Source of the DNA: Antitrichia curtipendula
Taxonomy: Eukaryota > Streptophyta > Bryopsida > Hypnales > Leucodontaceae
Reading direction: 5' to 3'
DNA length: 64,000 nucleotides
NCBI GenBank assembly: GCA_951230915.1
Contig: OX579642.1
Span: 9,176,001-9,240,000 of the forward strand
The position numbers were made by a program, and so were the translations under genes. The first letter of the stretch is position 1; every line of letters starts with the position of its first letter. Of the stretch, positions 11,912 through 22,884 are shown piece after piece. The notes under the pieces were generated by a model. It saw only the letters and a list, made by a program, of their open reading frames with translations. It searched no databases and had not been told where the DNA came from.

Positions 11912-12277
11912 TTAGTGTTCATTATTGGTGGTGTTGATGGTGGGCAAAAGGCGATCTTGTCGTTGGCAAACAACTTCCTTGTTGTGTTCTTGTGTTGTGC
12001 TTGGTAGCAAATGTTGGGGGGGTGGCCTCAGCATTGTTCTCCTATTGGCTACCTTAGTTGCACCTACTTTGGAGTCATCAATGGAGCGTTGCACCTCTAT
12101 GTTCTCTAGAAATTGCCGCTCTTCATCAAGAATTGCCCAACGGAAGGGCTTGTCATTCTCAAAATAGCTGTCTTCTTCTTCATTGTAGTTGCTTTGGCTA
12201 CTCCTCCAGCTGCGTCGCTTCTGTCAAGGACGACATTCACTATCACTTCGCTCATCTGCATCACTACTGTCTGTCAT
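11912..12277 (-). pseudogene. Unrecognised minus-strand ORF remnant with one TGA
   Basis: From an ATG at 12277 the minus strand reads MTDSSDADERSDSECRP, then TGA at 12224-12226, then about 104 more codons in the same frame (including NEEEDSYFENDKPFRWAILD and LENIEVQRSIDDSKVGATK) to the stop at 11912. The Ser/Asp/Glu-rich start followed by a basic stretch looks like a real protein rather than a chance frame. I cannot assign a family. It ends about 260 bp outside the left edge of the large inverted repeat. Confidence 0.35.
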
Positions 12278-12946
12278 TGCTCAGTGGCTCGTGTGCAAAT
12301 CCGTATGCAAATAAGTCAATCTTGACGTTGAATATTTGCAAATAGTGCTTTCAACTGTAATACCTGAAACACCATTGTTCATTCTTTACTTGTTGGGGTC
12401 TTTATGTCTTCAACTACATATCCTTCAGCTGAAAAACTGTCAAATTATAGAATAAACATTTTTAATGTATAGAATATGATTTTCTATTGCACAATTAAAA
12501 TGTATGCCTAAGTTCTTTAAATGGATTGCCATGGAACTTAGAATGGCGCTTTCTTATTTAAGAACTGTTTTGAACATTGCATGTAATTGGATGTAATATT
12601 TGATGTAATGAGTCTCTCAGGGACATGACAGTCACAAAGAAATGGCCGTCCTTCTACTATTTATTGGAGGGCCCACTTTCATTTACATTTATATCTGCTA
12701 ATCTATTGTAATATCAAATTCCTTGATTGCATCTAAATTACATGTTCATGTTTCTTGAATGCTACAGAATAGTAGACTAAAGGCATCGCCCTTCATCCTA
12801 AAATCACACACTTGTTGTCACTATGTCCTACCTCACAAAAGGCGATCCATTTCATCAACCACGTGCACTATTTACGAACCTTTTATAGGGTCAATTCTTA
12901 ATGCCCAATTAGTTTCAGCACCTCCTACCTTACACTCAACAATGTT

Positions 12947-13955
12947 GTACAATGGGGTCCCAATCAAAATGGCGTTTTTGAAATCATAGTGAAGGAAATT
13001 TCAGTGCTGCGGACTTTGACAATCTCCCAAAAATTGAGAAATTGGTATTTTACCACCAAATTTATAAAAAAGAATAATCTTTATGTTAATGACACAGATA
13101 CCAAATTTCAAGGCCAAAAGACTCACCAAAAAAAATTAATTCAAAATCTACCAACATGGATAGTTGTGGAAAAAGTTTCATTGTTGCTAACTTTGACAGC
13201 CTCCCAAGGATTGTAAATTATTTTTTTTGCCATAAAAATTTTGGAAAAAAATCACTCTATGTTAATAATGTATATTCCAAATTTCAAGGCCAAAAGATTA
13301 ATACAAAAAAAGATATTAACAATCTACCAACATGTGTTGTTTTAAGAAATACTTGTGGAAACCATTTCACTATTGCCAACTTTGACACCCTCCCAAGCTC
13401 TAAGAAATTGTCTAATTACCATGAAATTATTGTCACACAATCCTTTCTATGTTGATAATATGTATGCCAAATTTCAAGAACAAAAAAGTCTTATAAAAAA
13501 AGATATTCAAAATCTACCAACATAGGTAGCTTTGAGAAACCATTTCTCTACTGCCAACTTTGACATCTCCCAAAGGCTGAGATTTTTTTTTTTATTACAA
13601 ATTTTTTTTCACAAAATCTTCTCTATATTAATAACATGTGTGCCAAATTCTAAGGTCAAAAGATTTATACAGAAAAAGATATACACAATCTACCAACATG
13701 TGTAGTTGTGGGAAACAATGGAGGAAGCCATTTCACTAGTATCCATGTTGGTAGATTTTGAATAACTTCTTTTTGGTGAATATTTTGGCCTTGAAATTTG
13801 ATACACGTGTTATTAAAATAAATATTATGCTGTGGTAAGAATTTCGTGGTAAAATGCTAATTTTTCAACTCTCGGGAGGCTGCCAAAGTCGGAAGCATTG
13901 AAATTTCCTTCACTGCGATTTCAAAAACACCATTTTGATTGGGACCCCATTGTAC
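12947..13955. mobile_element. Composite foldback element with internal 185-bp repeats
   Basis: The ends are GTACAATGGGGTCCCAATC and its reverse complement, and the inverted terminal parts extend about 215 bp (12947-13165 against 13740-13955). Between them are further direct copies of the same module. The marker CTTTGACA...CTCCCAA recurs at about 13013, 13192, 13378 and 13558, and TCTACCAACATG recurs at the same spacing. No transposase. The right-arm copy is at 55288-56296. Confidence 0.7.
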
Positions 13956-14397
13956 ATAAGAAGGCATAACTTTTCCTAATAGGCATGGTAAATTGAATAA
14001 AAATGATATTTTCAAAACTCTATAATACATCTTCTAACCTACGAAAAAGAAAGTAGAAAAACTACTAACAATAATATCTAATGCTTGAAAAATTGTCCAA
14101 AATATTTAAAACCTCATGAATTCAAGACTTTGAATCTTTAGTGGTTAAACTATGAATAATATATTTCACAAAGCATAAATTTTTTAATAACACAACTTTT
14201 TAAATAACACAACTAGTAAAATATTGATAGGTTAAATAAAAAAGAAAAGAAAGCAAGCATGCGATGTAAGCTCCTCATGAGAATGCCTACAAATTCCTTA
14301 AAAGAGCCTACCTAAGGTAGTATCGGCTCTAAAAGCACCCCTCTCCTTCAAGCTGCCCCTATTATTATAGAGAGAATGGAGATGGGGTGATACTTAA

Positions 14398-16235
14398 CCC
14401 CTAAAGGACCAAGGCCTTATTTTCATTACATACATGAGATTTCACTACTGTGGAAGATTGTAAGTTCCTTGGAGTTCCCAAATTGTGGGAATTTCGTTGT
14501 AGCAATAGGATGACGTGGCGAAGCAATTGCCACATCGGATATTAATAAAATATTATTTTTTATAATAAAAAGTTATTGTGTTTTATTTTTTTAATTTAAT
14601 TTAATTTTTTAAATATTTTAATTTCAATTTTATTTTATTATTATTTATATTTTGACTAGAGCTGGATGGTTTATAGGAATGGAAAGAGGCCTGAAACGGC
14701 CCTCAAGATCCCCAAAACACATCTAATGTGCCAAACAACACTAAAAATTATCATTTCTATAGCAAAGAGTAAAAACAATTGAAAGCTATTATTTTCACAT
14801 GTAACCTTAGGATCTTACACCTAACTAATATGAAAGTGTGAAAAAAAATTTAGAAATTTAGACTACACAGATTGCAAGATATCTATGTTTAAAGTGAAAA
14901 AAATAAGTTTTTCAGTACATTAAGATATTAAATTATTTGCCTTTGAACCTTTTTAACTTTAGTTTTTTGCACTACAAAGTTTTGAGCTTTAAATCTTTAT
15001 GGTGGGGAATTGAGTTGAGAATCTAAGAAAAATATAAAATTCAATAAAGCTTATTTTTTATTCTTTAAAACATTGCTAAATAGCAGTAGGTACGAGATAG
15101 AAGAAAAATCTAAAATCTAAATATCTCTAAGATGGAATTAAAATGCATTTATTCCAATCGTGAAACTGTTTTCATAAGCAAACTAAAATATGTGGAATTT
15201 TTTTCTTAAATTATAAAAATTGCATTCAGAATTGAATCCTACAAGTTATTTCTTTCAAGAATATGCTCTAATTGTCTGAGAAACAAGATTATCCATAACT
15301 TTCTCATAACAAATCCAAATGAAATGAATCAAAGCTTCCCATGTAGACAAACTATATTCTATGAGGAAAGAAAATTAAAAAAAATTAAATTTGAATTGTT
15401 TTGTGTTGTCCGTTCTCTCTTGTTTTGAGCTTATTTGGGCATGACTTTTGTTCCCGGGCAATGGTTGAAAAATAATTATATTCCCACAAAGGGTGAAAGT
15501 ACACTACAGTTGTACAAATTTGTAGTCACGGCACAATTTCTGCATAGGATGGAAGTTTGGAGAGAATTTTACTATAGTTGTGGTCACTTTTTTCAAAAAA
15601 ATTATATTACTTGGAGTCTTATATCTCATGAATATTGCAAATTGCAAAACAAATTTTGACTTGCATCTATTAATTTTATGTATAAAATACAAACATGAAA
15701 GTTTTATACTGTCACAAATTTAGATGTACCTTGTTTGTACTTTTTTGGTCAAGTTTTGGATTTGATTCTTAGAATTCAAAGAGCTAAATTCAATGATCTA
15801 ATGTTTAGGTACTATACCTTAGCATTTAATTTGGGTTTATAAATCTTTATAAGAAACTATCTTCGTAAATGTTCGATTTGAGTACAAGGCCTAAAAAATG
15901 GCTTTAAAATGTTTTTATTTATTTTTTAATTTAGAATTCTACAAGAAGGCCTTTTGATTCAAATGGGGCATGGGCCACCATTGCATTTTGGTTGAAATTG
16001 ACATTTTGGCTCCATTTAGTATCAAAATGTGTAAATTTTGTACCAAATTTGTACATTTTGTACCAATTTTTGGACCTTTGGGGGGGCGACCAATCGACCA
16101 TAGTGTGCTTTCACCCCAAAGGTAATTTTTTTTTCTATCTTTAAAAAATTTCAAGAAATGAGGACAAAAATTCAGCCCATAGGTACTTGGGTGAGATCCC
16201 ATTTGTCCCTCAAAGGGACAATGGTCCTTTAGGGA
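14398..16235. mobile_element. TTAA-flanked non-autonomous element (left arm)
   Basis: Flanked by TTAA on both sides (14394-14397 and 16236-16239). The ends are CCCCTAAAGGACCAAGG and, in reverse, TCCCTAAAGGACCATTG. The related element at 19956-20384 has the uninterrupted site GATCCTTAAATGGACC, which supports a TTAA target duplication. No transposase ORF. The interior is AT-rich. A TTAA duplication with CCC-starting ends is the pattern of the piggyBac superfamily, but that assignment is inference from ends only. Confidence 0.6.
15491..16116. mobile_element. 626-bp MITE, left arm only
   Basis: The ends are GGGTGAAAGTACACTACAG and, in reverse, GGGTGAAAGCACACTATGG. The 4-bp direct repeat CAAA flanks it (15487-15490, 16117-16120). 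The right arm has the empty site CCCACAAAGGTAATT near 50770-50785 with a single CAAA. This is a direct filled/empty comparison, so the insertion post-dates the arm duplication, barring precise excision from the other arm. No ORF of note. Confidence 0.8.
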
Positions 16236-16383
16236 TTAAATGGACCAGTTTAGCAATTGAATGAATCGAGGAAAAATTAATTTTCTATTGCAAGAGCCAA
16301 TCATTGTCTTTGATTTCTGCACATTTATTTAGAAGTCGCAAGTAGATGGATTTTGGGAGACCTATGGGCTATGGTCACAAATA

Positions 16384-16629
16384 GCACAAGAAGACTTCAT
16401 GGCGTTAGCCCCTAGGGCTAAAGTTTGGGGGGGGTCTAAATTGTCCCTCTTTAGACCCCAAGGCTTAACCCCGCATAAACTTTAGCCTGGCCAAGGTGGG
16501 ACATTTTGGGGTCTAAAGTAGTGTGAAAAAAAAAATCTGAGATTTTTCAAACACTTTGTACATGGGGTCTAAAGTGGGGGCTGTTCCTCAAAGGATTAGC
16601 CCCGGTTAACATCACGAAATCTTCCTGTG
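16384..16629. mobile_element. 246-bp TA-flanked MITE (left arm)
   Basis: The ends are GCACAAGAAGACTTCATGG and, in reverse, CACAGGAAGATTTCGTGATG, flanked by TA. The related element at 19956-20384 lacks it: its uninterrupted site reads CACAAATAGGTGCCTATG on its complementary strand. The interior has short GGGGTCTAAA/TTTAGACCCC palindromes. Confidence 0.65.
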
Positions 16630-16826
16630 TAGGTGCCTATGTCCCAAACTTTTGAAATTTTATAAGTAATTCAAAAATGATTGGAAAAACACAAAACCAC
16701 TTGTGTTAGTTTCCACATGTATTTTTCTTTCTCTGAAAAATGATCTAAATTTTTTTTTGTCTACAGAAAACCTATGAAAAAGGCGGACCAGCCCTTAAGT
16801 GGTCGCTTTTAAAGCCGCATGCTACC

Positions 16827-17051
16827 GCCTCAATTTACTTTGGGCATTATTTTGTGGACCCGTTCCAGTTTGGAAGGCGGTCTCACATGAGCGTGAGCTT
16901 CCTGGCTAGCCTCCGGCTCCTGCTGGTCCGCCATTGAACTGTCTTCCGCGAAATCAGCAAATCAGCCACCAACGGGATATTCCCTTCCCCTGCTTGCTGG
17001 CCCAACGGTAGCTTGAACTGCTCTCCAACTGACGAATCTGTTTGCCTGGGG
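16827..17051. other. Gene-like flank without assignable ORF (left arm)
   Basis: GC content is higher than in the neighbouring transposons. Nothing recognisable. Confidence 0.3.
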
Positions 17052-17477
17052 CTAACAGTGACCTGAAGACGACATCACAAGCTCACATGTTGCAACAGCT
17101 TGCATTGCAAGCACAATTATCGGCTTCAGTTGATTGCATGTAGTCGCAAACTGTCTGACTTCCTCATCTGTACGTGACTGTACCCGTACACTGAATTGAA
17201 CCGGTCTTGTATCAGCTTCCACTAGACAGTCGGTTTCGAGTCTCACGTACTGAATTGATCTCACGTTTCAAAGCCAAATCGATCCAGTGATGAATGTGTC
17301 TGAATTCAATTCGTGCAACATCTCGATCACCACGGGCCTAAAGTGGAACTCAAGGGCCGGGCCAGCCAGCGTAACTGTTGGGTTGAACACGACGGATCGA
17401 GCCACTTCCTTCTTGGACTGGACAAACGATCGATCGATCGAGGGCCCAGCTGCACTCCATGATTGATTTGAGTTCAC
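17052..17477 (-). pseudogene. Unrecognised ORF with one TGA (left-arm copy)
   Basis: On the minus strand a frame of about 141 codons (parts: VARSVVFNPTVTLAGPALEF, IEMLHELNSDTFITG, then LETDCLVEADTRPVQFSVRV) is broken by one TGA at 17268-17270. In the right arm (49419-49840) the same sequence lacks 4 bp at that point, so the two halves are in different frames. The Val-rich, low-stop character suggests an old exon. I cannot name a family and it may be non-coding. Confidence 0.3.
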
Positions 17478-19955
17478 TGACTTGCACTTGGAATCAAATG
17501 AGACAGAACCGATGCATGCTTAATTGACGGATAGTGTAAGTTGGGTACGTACGTACCCGCTTCGAACGGTCCCAGATTACGCCGTTCCCATGTCATGCAG
17601 TGCAGCAGTGGACGGTGGTGGGGTGGGTGGGATTAAAAGTTAACGTACACACTAGCTTGGATGCCGATGGTCTGCATCATTGCCACAGCTTCGGATTATT
17701 TAGATAACCTTCAAGAGTTGGGGTCATGGGCAGTGGTTTTTTTTTCATTTTCCATGAAGTAGCAAAGTGGCAATATTAAATGTTACAGTGGTGCTCCAAG
17801 TTTCAACATTCATCCACGTATTGGATAGAAAATGTGATACTATGTGTCTATAATTCTATTTTCATTCACAATGTGGCGATTTCATCCAAGATTTTTCTTG
17901 AACTTGAAGTTTTTTGGCAATTTCATCCAAAATTTTACTAAAAATTTCCTGTAGCCTTGGTGCTAGGTCATAAAATTTGGTGCAATTTTGCACCAAATCA
18001 CCAGAAAAAAAAAAGCGCTGGTCATGGCAGGCTTCTTCACCGATAAACAATGTTGAGGACGTTTTCTTGCCGATGAATGACAAAAAATCTCTCCATGCAG
18101 GATAGAAGTGCAACTATTCATCTTCCAAATTTTGTGTGAAAAGAAAAAATATGGACAATATGGTTATTATGAATTTATGATACTATTTTGGCAATTTTTA
18201 TAGTTCAGACTAGGCAATCCAAAATGTACAATTGTTGCAGATCTCTGAAATATATACCATTTTTATATGTTTGAAATCTACACCCATCTTAGATATATCA
18301 CTTTTACAATTTAAACTACATGGTCTAAAATCTACACCTATCCTAGATTTTTGAAATCTATATTTGTCCTAGATGGAACTTTCATGGATTAGACTGAACA
18401 GTCTGAAAATGGCGCATGGAATACTACCATTTTAACAAAATTCTCCATAAATCATCTAGAGTAATTTGACTTCTAGTGAGTGCTTTTGCATTATTTTAAG
18501 TTAAACGTAAATTTCATTAAAATGGCGGCATTCTAGAACTTTGGCGGGCTTACATCTATACTTGTCCTAGATGTTCAGACAAAGTGGCGGTTTTCATATG
18601 CCAATTTAACGAAATTGACGATGTTAACAATTCACACATTACTAAAACAAATGATTTCCAAGATGACCGGCTTGTCAATTAAGGGTTAAAGACTTAACTA
18701 AAGTTGGTCTTCTTTAAGGGTGAAAATTTGGTTTACATAGACCAATGGAAATGAAGATTGGAAGATTTACAATTGGTCCAACTTAGTTGTGCAGATCATG
18801 TCTATGCTTAGAGATCATCCAACAAAAATTAACAAACATAACAAAAAATTTGAATTTTTGTAGCTTTTGTTATAGAATTTTTTTAAAAATTCTATCCAAA
18901 GTTGTTTTGCACAAAGTTTTTCAAACAATATCAATTGATTTGAATTATGAATCATTGTAAGAAGTATGAAGGTTTACTATCCAACTTGTAGCTTCATGGC
19001 CCACATTTTATATGATCAATGGTAGATACATTAGTACATAGTCTATTGCCCCACTATAAAAGCTAGATTTTGAGAATGCTAATGGGTGTTGAAAAAAATA
19101 GTAGAATGTCTTTCATGGATTTTGCATTGTCACTAGTTTTTACCAGTTTTCTTTGGGATATAGTGTGGATCATTGCAAGGGTCCTAACTCCTAAGCTATG
19201 TAAGGTTTGTATTTTTTTGTGCTAAATTTTGGCATTTATAAATAATGTTTACTTACAGAATGCCACTTACATTCTCCTACCTTTGAGGTCTTTGGTTGGA
19301 CAATTTTGATAGAAGAGATGGAAACTTTGATAGTTGAAAATTACATTTCCTAAATAATTGTGCAACTTCAAATACTTATAATCTTTTGATATGCTGAACC
19401 AATCAAGTTGATTTTTTTGGTTTTGGATTTGGCTAGAAATTGACCTTTATACAAGACTATGTAATTAATATTAAATCATGTGGTTAATTATTCAAAAAAA
19501 AAGACAGGATTAAAAATGTTCATGGTCGACCAAAAGGATCAATTAATTAATTTTTTTTCAAGACATATGATATACTGTCCACTTGATTGAGTCCAACTGA
19601 CAATATTTAGTTTATAAAAGTTGAGGTCTACTGCACTTTGTAAATTTGAAAAACTGTAAAACTCAAAGTTTATATCATCTAATCTGATAAAAGAGTCCGG
19701 ACTATTTCCGTTCCATCAAGTGAAATCAATCTAATACAAAAATGAAGTTTATTTTTTAGTACAATGATTCTGTTTTCTTATGAGATTCTGAAAACTCATA
19801 TAAATAACAGAAGCCAAGAAGTTGATCACACGTTTTGCATACTTCGTGACAGAAGGAGCAATGCAAATGCAGAATTGAATGAGAAAAAGAGCCAGTTCCA
19901 TCAAAGAAGCAGAATCATTCAAGCTACTTGCTTTCAGTGTCTCTCTCTCGCAGTA
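17478..19955. other. Noncoding left-arm DNA
   Basis: Promoter-like GC-rich DNA to about 17650 (palindromic GTACGTACGTAC at 17545 and a GATC run at 17429-17440), then AT-rich sequence to 19955 with scattered repeats of the phrase AAATCTACACCTATCCTAGA around 18270-18370. No credible gene. The right-arm equivalent is 46900-49418. Confidence 0.4.
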
Positions 19956-20384
19956 AGGTAGTCTGCTCTTAAAGCGACCATTTAAGGGCTGGTCCGCCAT
20001 TTTTACAGGCTTTCATGTATAGAAATATTTTTGGATCATTTTTCAGAGAAATAAAAATAGATGTGGAACCTAACACAAGTGGTTTTGTATTTTTCCAAGC
20101 ATTTTTGAATTACTTGTAAATTTTCAAAGGTTTGGGCCTTTGGGGCATAGGCACCTATTTGTAACTATAGGTTTTCCAAAGTCTGACCACTTGCAACTTG
20201 TAAAGAGATGAGCAGAAATGAGAAATCAAAGACAATGTTTTGCTCTTGCAATTAAAAAATTATTTTTCCTCCAATCATGCATTCAATTGCTAAATTGGTC
20301 CATTTAAGGATCACCCATTTCCATTCTCCACCTCAAAATAGGGGCGGTTTGAACAAGATGGGTGCTTTTTAGAGCACACTACTT
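19956..20384. mobile_element. 429-bp AGGTAG-ended element, TA-flanked (left arm)
   Basis: The ends are AGGTAGTCTGCTCTTAAAG and, in reverse, AAGTAGTGTGCTCTAAAAAG, with TA on each side. No coding capacity. It is the least interrupted member of the family that includes 14315-16826 and 26383-26668. TA target and long TIRs suggest a Tc1/mariner-type (Stowaway-like) MITE, though the ends are not the canonical Stowaway CTCCCTCC. Confidence 0.65.
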
Positions 20385-20561
20385 TAATCCAACTTAGAGT
20401 GATTGAACATCCAACTCACGTTGAGGCTTTTTCTTTTGTCAGAGTGACTTCATTTCAAAGCAATTGTAAGTATTGGCCAACCAAATGAATGTGCCTAAGG
20501 GTTGGTTCAAGGATGAGACATCACCTTCTAAAAGCTTGTGTAGGGCCCAATTAAGGGCCCT

Positions 20562-20679
20562 CACTAGTGCAAACAGGGTGTTTAAATAACAAAAGTGTTT
20601 AAATGACAAGGTTTAAATGACATATTTTAGAAAAATTTCATTTACACCTTGTCATTTAAACACCCCTTTTGCACTAGTG
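20562..20679. mobile_element. 118-bp CACTA-like MITE (left arm)
   Basis: The ends are CACTAGTGCAAACAGGGTG and, in reverse, CACTAGTGCAAAAGGGGTG. The 3-bp target duplication CCT lies at 20559-20561 and 20680-20682. The body is repeats of TGTTTAAATGAC in both orientations. CACTA...TAGTG ends with a 3-bp duplication are the hallmark of En/Spm (CACTA) elements. Confidence 0.75.
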
Positions 20680-20682
20680 CCT

Positions 20683-22125
20683 ATCATGTAGAACAAAATA
20701 CTAGTTGATTGAAAGCACAGTTATTGTAGATGGTTAGTAGGTTGATATAGAGATCATATTCTTGGATACTATAGATTGGATTCTCAATGTAAAAGAATTC
20801 ATAAATATTGGATTATTTGGCATTTCAGTCACTACACTATAGATAGTTTGAGAAAAGAAGGTTCTTAGTAGGAAAAAGTTTATAGCAGGAGGAATGATGA
20901 ACAAATATTAGAATACTGGATTATACAAAGTTCCTTGATGGCTTGACCATAATTAAGCATTTCATTATAATGTCAATGTTGCTACATTTGTATGGTTCTA
21001 AGTGTCAAAGTTGAAACATGTAATTGAATTCTAAGAACTAGGACTAGTACTGATTTAGTGCTCATTCAAGGCGCCTGCATTAAAAAGATGTCAATATTGT
21101 GAATTCAATGAGTTGATCAAAATGGAAGTTTTATCTACTTTTATCTATCAATCAAGATAAGATTAGCTCTTTTCACCCATTGATCCCATCCCTAGGTCTG
21201 TCCCACTGTAATAATGTCACTTCATCTTCAAATTGTAGAGTTAACTCTCCTCTTCTCAACAAAACCAAAATTAAAGAATCAAACAAACTAAAACCTAGAA
21301 AAAAATACTCCATATTGATTAAGCTTCTATCTCTAGTTTACCCAACGTTTTACGAGGCCAGGCAAAGCCTCATCAATCCATCAATTCATGAGACCTGCAG
21401 GTAGTCAGACCACGGCCATGGAGCCCGACAGGGACCAACCTAGCTACAGTATTACTGCCAACTTTCCTGACCAGTGAGGGCCCTCCATGATCGACAAATC
21501 TCTCACAAATAAAATCCTCGCTCACAGCTCAAACAAACAGCAATCATCTGCCTTAGGCTTTGTAGTTCTCTACTCATTGTGTTCGTTCTCAATTCTTCGT
21601 AAAGCTGTCCTCTTGCTCATATGATTCCAAGCTAGCGCTCTTTCAAGTCATTCTGCTTCGATCGAATCCGCTAGCTCTTGCGCGATCGACCACTTGAACG
21701 TGGCAGTCCGTGCACACATCCGATACCTCCAGGATTTCATGCACTGCATCTAGCATTGGCTCACTAGTTTTGCTCTTGTCAACATATGCGGCTGCGATCT
21801 GTTCCACATTGTATGGGTACTCGAGTTTCTCACTGGTTAATTGTTTGTGTATGCAGCACGTGGTGTAGATATATCTGGAGAAGTTAAAGATACAGTGTCT
21901 TGATCGATCGATCGAGGGTTGGAAGTGTTTTTATAGGGAGCGATCTGCAGAGGGCAACGAGTTCTGGGAAGTCTAGATTGAATGAGTGGGTGACCGTTGA
22001 TTATTTGGACTCTGGAACTTGCATATCGAGTTGTAGTATGTTTTAATTGATGACTTTCTAACTGAAAAGGTCCTGGTTTGAAATTATTCAATTACTAAGT
22101 CGAAGAAGTTGAGTGCATACGTCTA
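20683..22125. other. Left-arm DNA without a recognised gene
   Basis: AT-rich to about 21350, then GC-richer with a GATC microsatellite (21902-21914). Frames such as 21837-22091 (minus) also exist in the right arm at 44811-45065 but carry no recognisable domain. Confidence 0.35.
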
Positions 22126-22638
22126 ATGAACCTTATGTGGGTGAGACCCGTGAGATCACTAGCTTTGATTGAATACGGTCTAACCTTCGTCGTCGTCTGG
22201 GTCGAGGGCAGAATTATAGTTTATAACAAACTAACTCATCGATTGTGGTTTATCCACCTTTCTTTATACATGCACGAGTTCACAATTCGACTTTTGTGGT
22301 TACAGGATTCTACTTTTCAACAAAACTACAACGTCCAACCTTTACAAGACCCCAACTCTTGTCGAAGCAGAGGTAGTGCTGTGCGCACGCAATTGGCAAT
22401 GGTAACAACTGCCGCTGACGATGGTGCTCGAGCAGTTCGTGATGTGATTGTGCAGCCCTTGTCGAGGCATGGCCGAGTCGTGGAGGTGTGGTCGAGAAAA
22501 GGTGCAGGCGGAGGATTGTGTAGGAATCCGAATCAAGCTTCTCAACTGTGTCAGACCACCATGGACATTGATGGCCACGTTATTTCAGATGGGGAGAGTG
22601 ACAGTTGCACGCCGATAATTTCTTGTGGACAACTTTAA
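22126..22638 (+). CDS. Hypothetical 170-codon ORF (left arm)
   Basis: An ATG at 22126 opens a frame reading MNLMWVRPVRSLALIEYG, then a hydrophobic stretch, then GARAVRDVIVQPLSRHGRVV and a C-terminal acidic part ending IISCGQL. In the right arm (44776 down to 44260) a 1-bp difference near the middle shifts the frame. That asymmetry and the lack of a recognised domain make this doubtful as a protein gene. Confidence 0.25.
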   Translation: MNLMWVRPVRSLALIEYGLTFVVVWVEGRIIVYNKLTHRLWFIHLSLYMHEFTIRLLWLQDSTFQQNYNVQPLQDPNSCRSRGSAVRTQLAMVTTAADDGARAVRDVIVQPLSRHGRVVEVWSRKGAGGGLCRNPNQASQLCQTTMDIDGHVISDGESDSCTPIISCGQL

Positions 22639-22884
22639 GGTACGAGTCGAAGTACTCAAACTATACTACATGCATGTGAAATTGTGAAATGACTCACCAT
22701 GTTCACCATGTTCATCATGTTGACTACCAGCCAGAGCAAACAATTACATGCATTGCTTGAATTGTAACCTCCTAGTTAATGAATTACGTGCTGCAATTGC
22801 TAAAGGATTCCTGTTCTACTGTTCATGTAGTGGAATAAACATTAAACCCTCACTGTGTCTTAATGTCTGTGACCGGCCGTCCTG

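Larger units (their letters stand above)
14315..16826. mobile_element. AGGTAG-ended element carrying nested insertions (left arm)
   Basis: The left end is TA then AGGTAGTATCGGCTCTAAAA. The right end, read in reverse, is GGTAGCATGCGGCTTTAAAA followed by GCGACC. The same subterminal sequence (GGTCGCTTT...GGGCTGGTCCGCC) is found in the smaller intact relative at 19956-20384. Comparing the two shows that this copy was entered by a TTAA element (14398-16235), which itself holds a MITE (15491-16116), and by another MITE (16384-16629). The termini are decayed. Confidence 0.55.
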
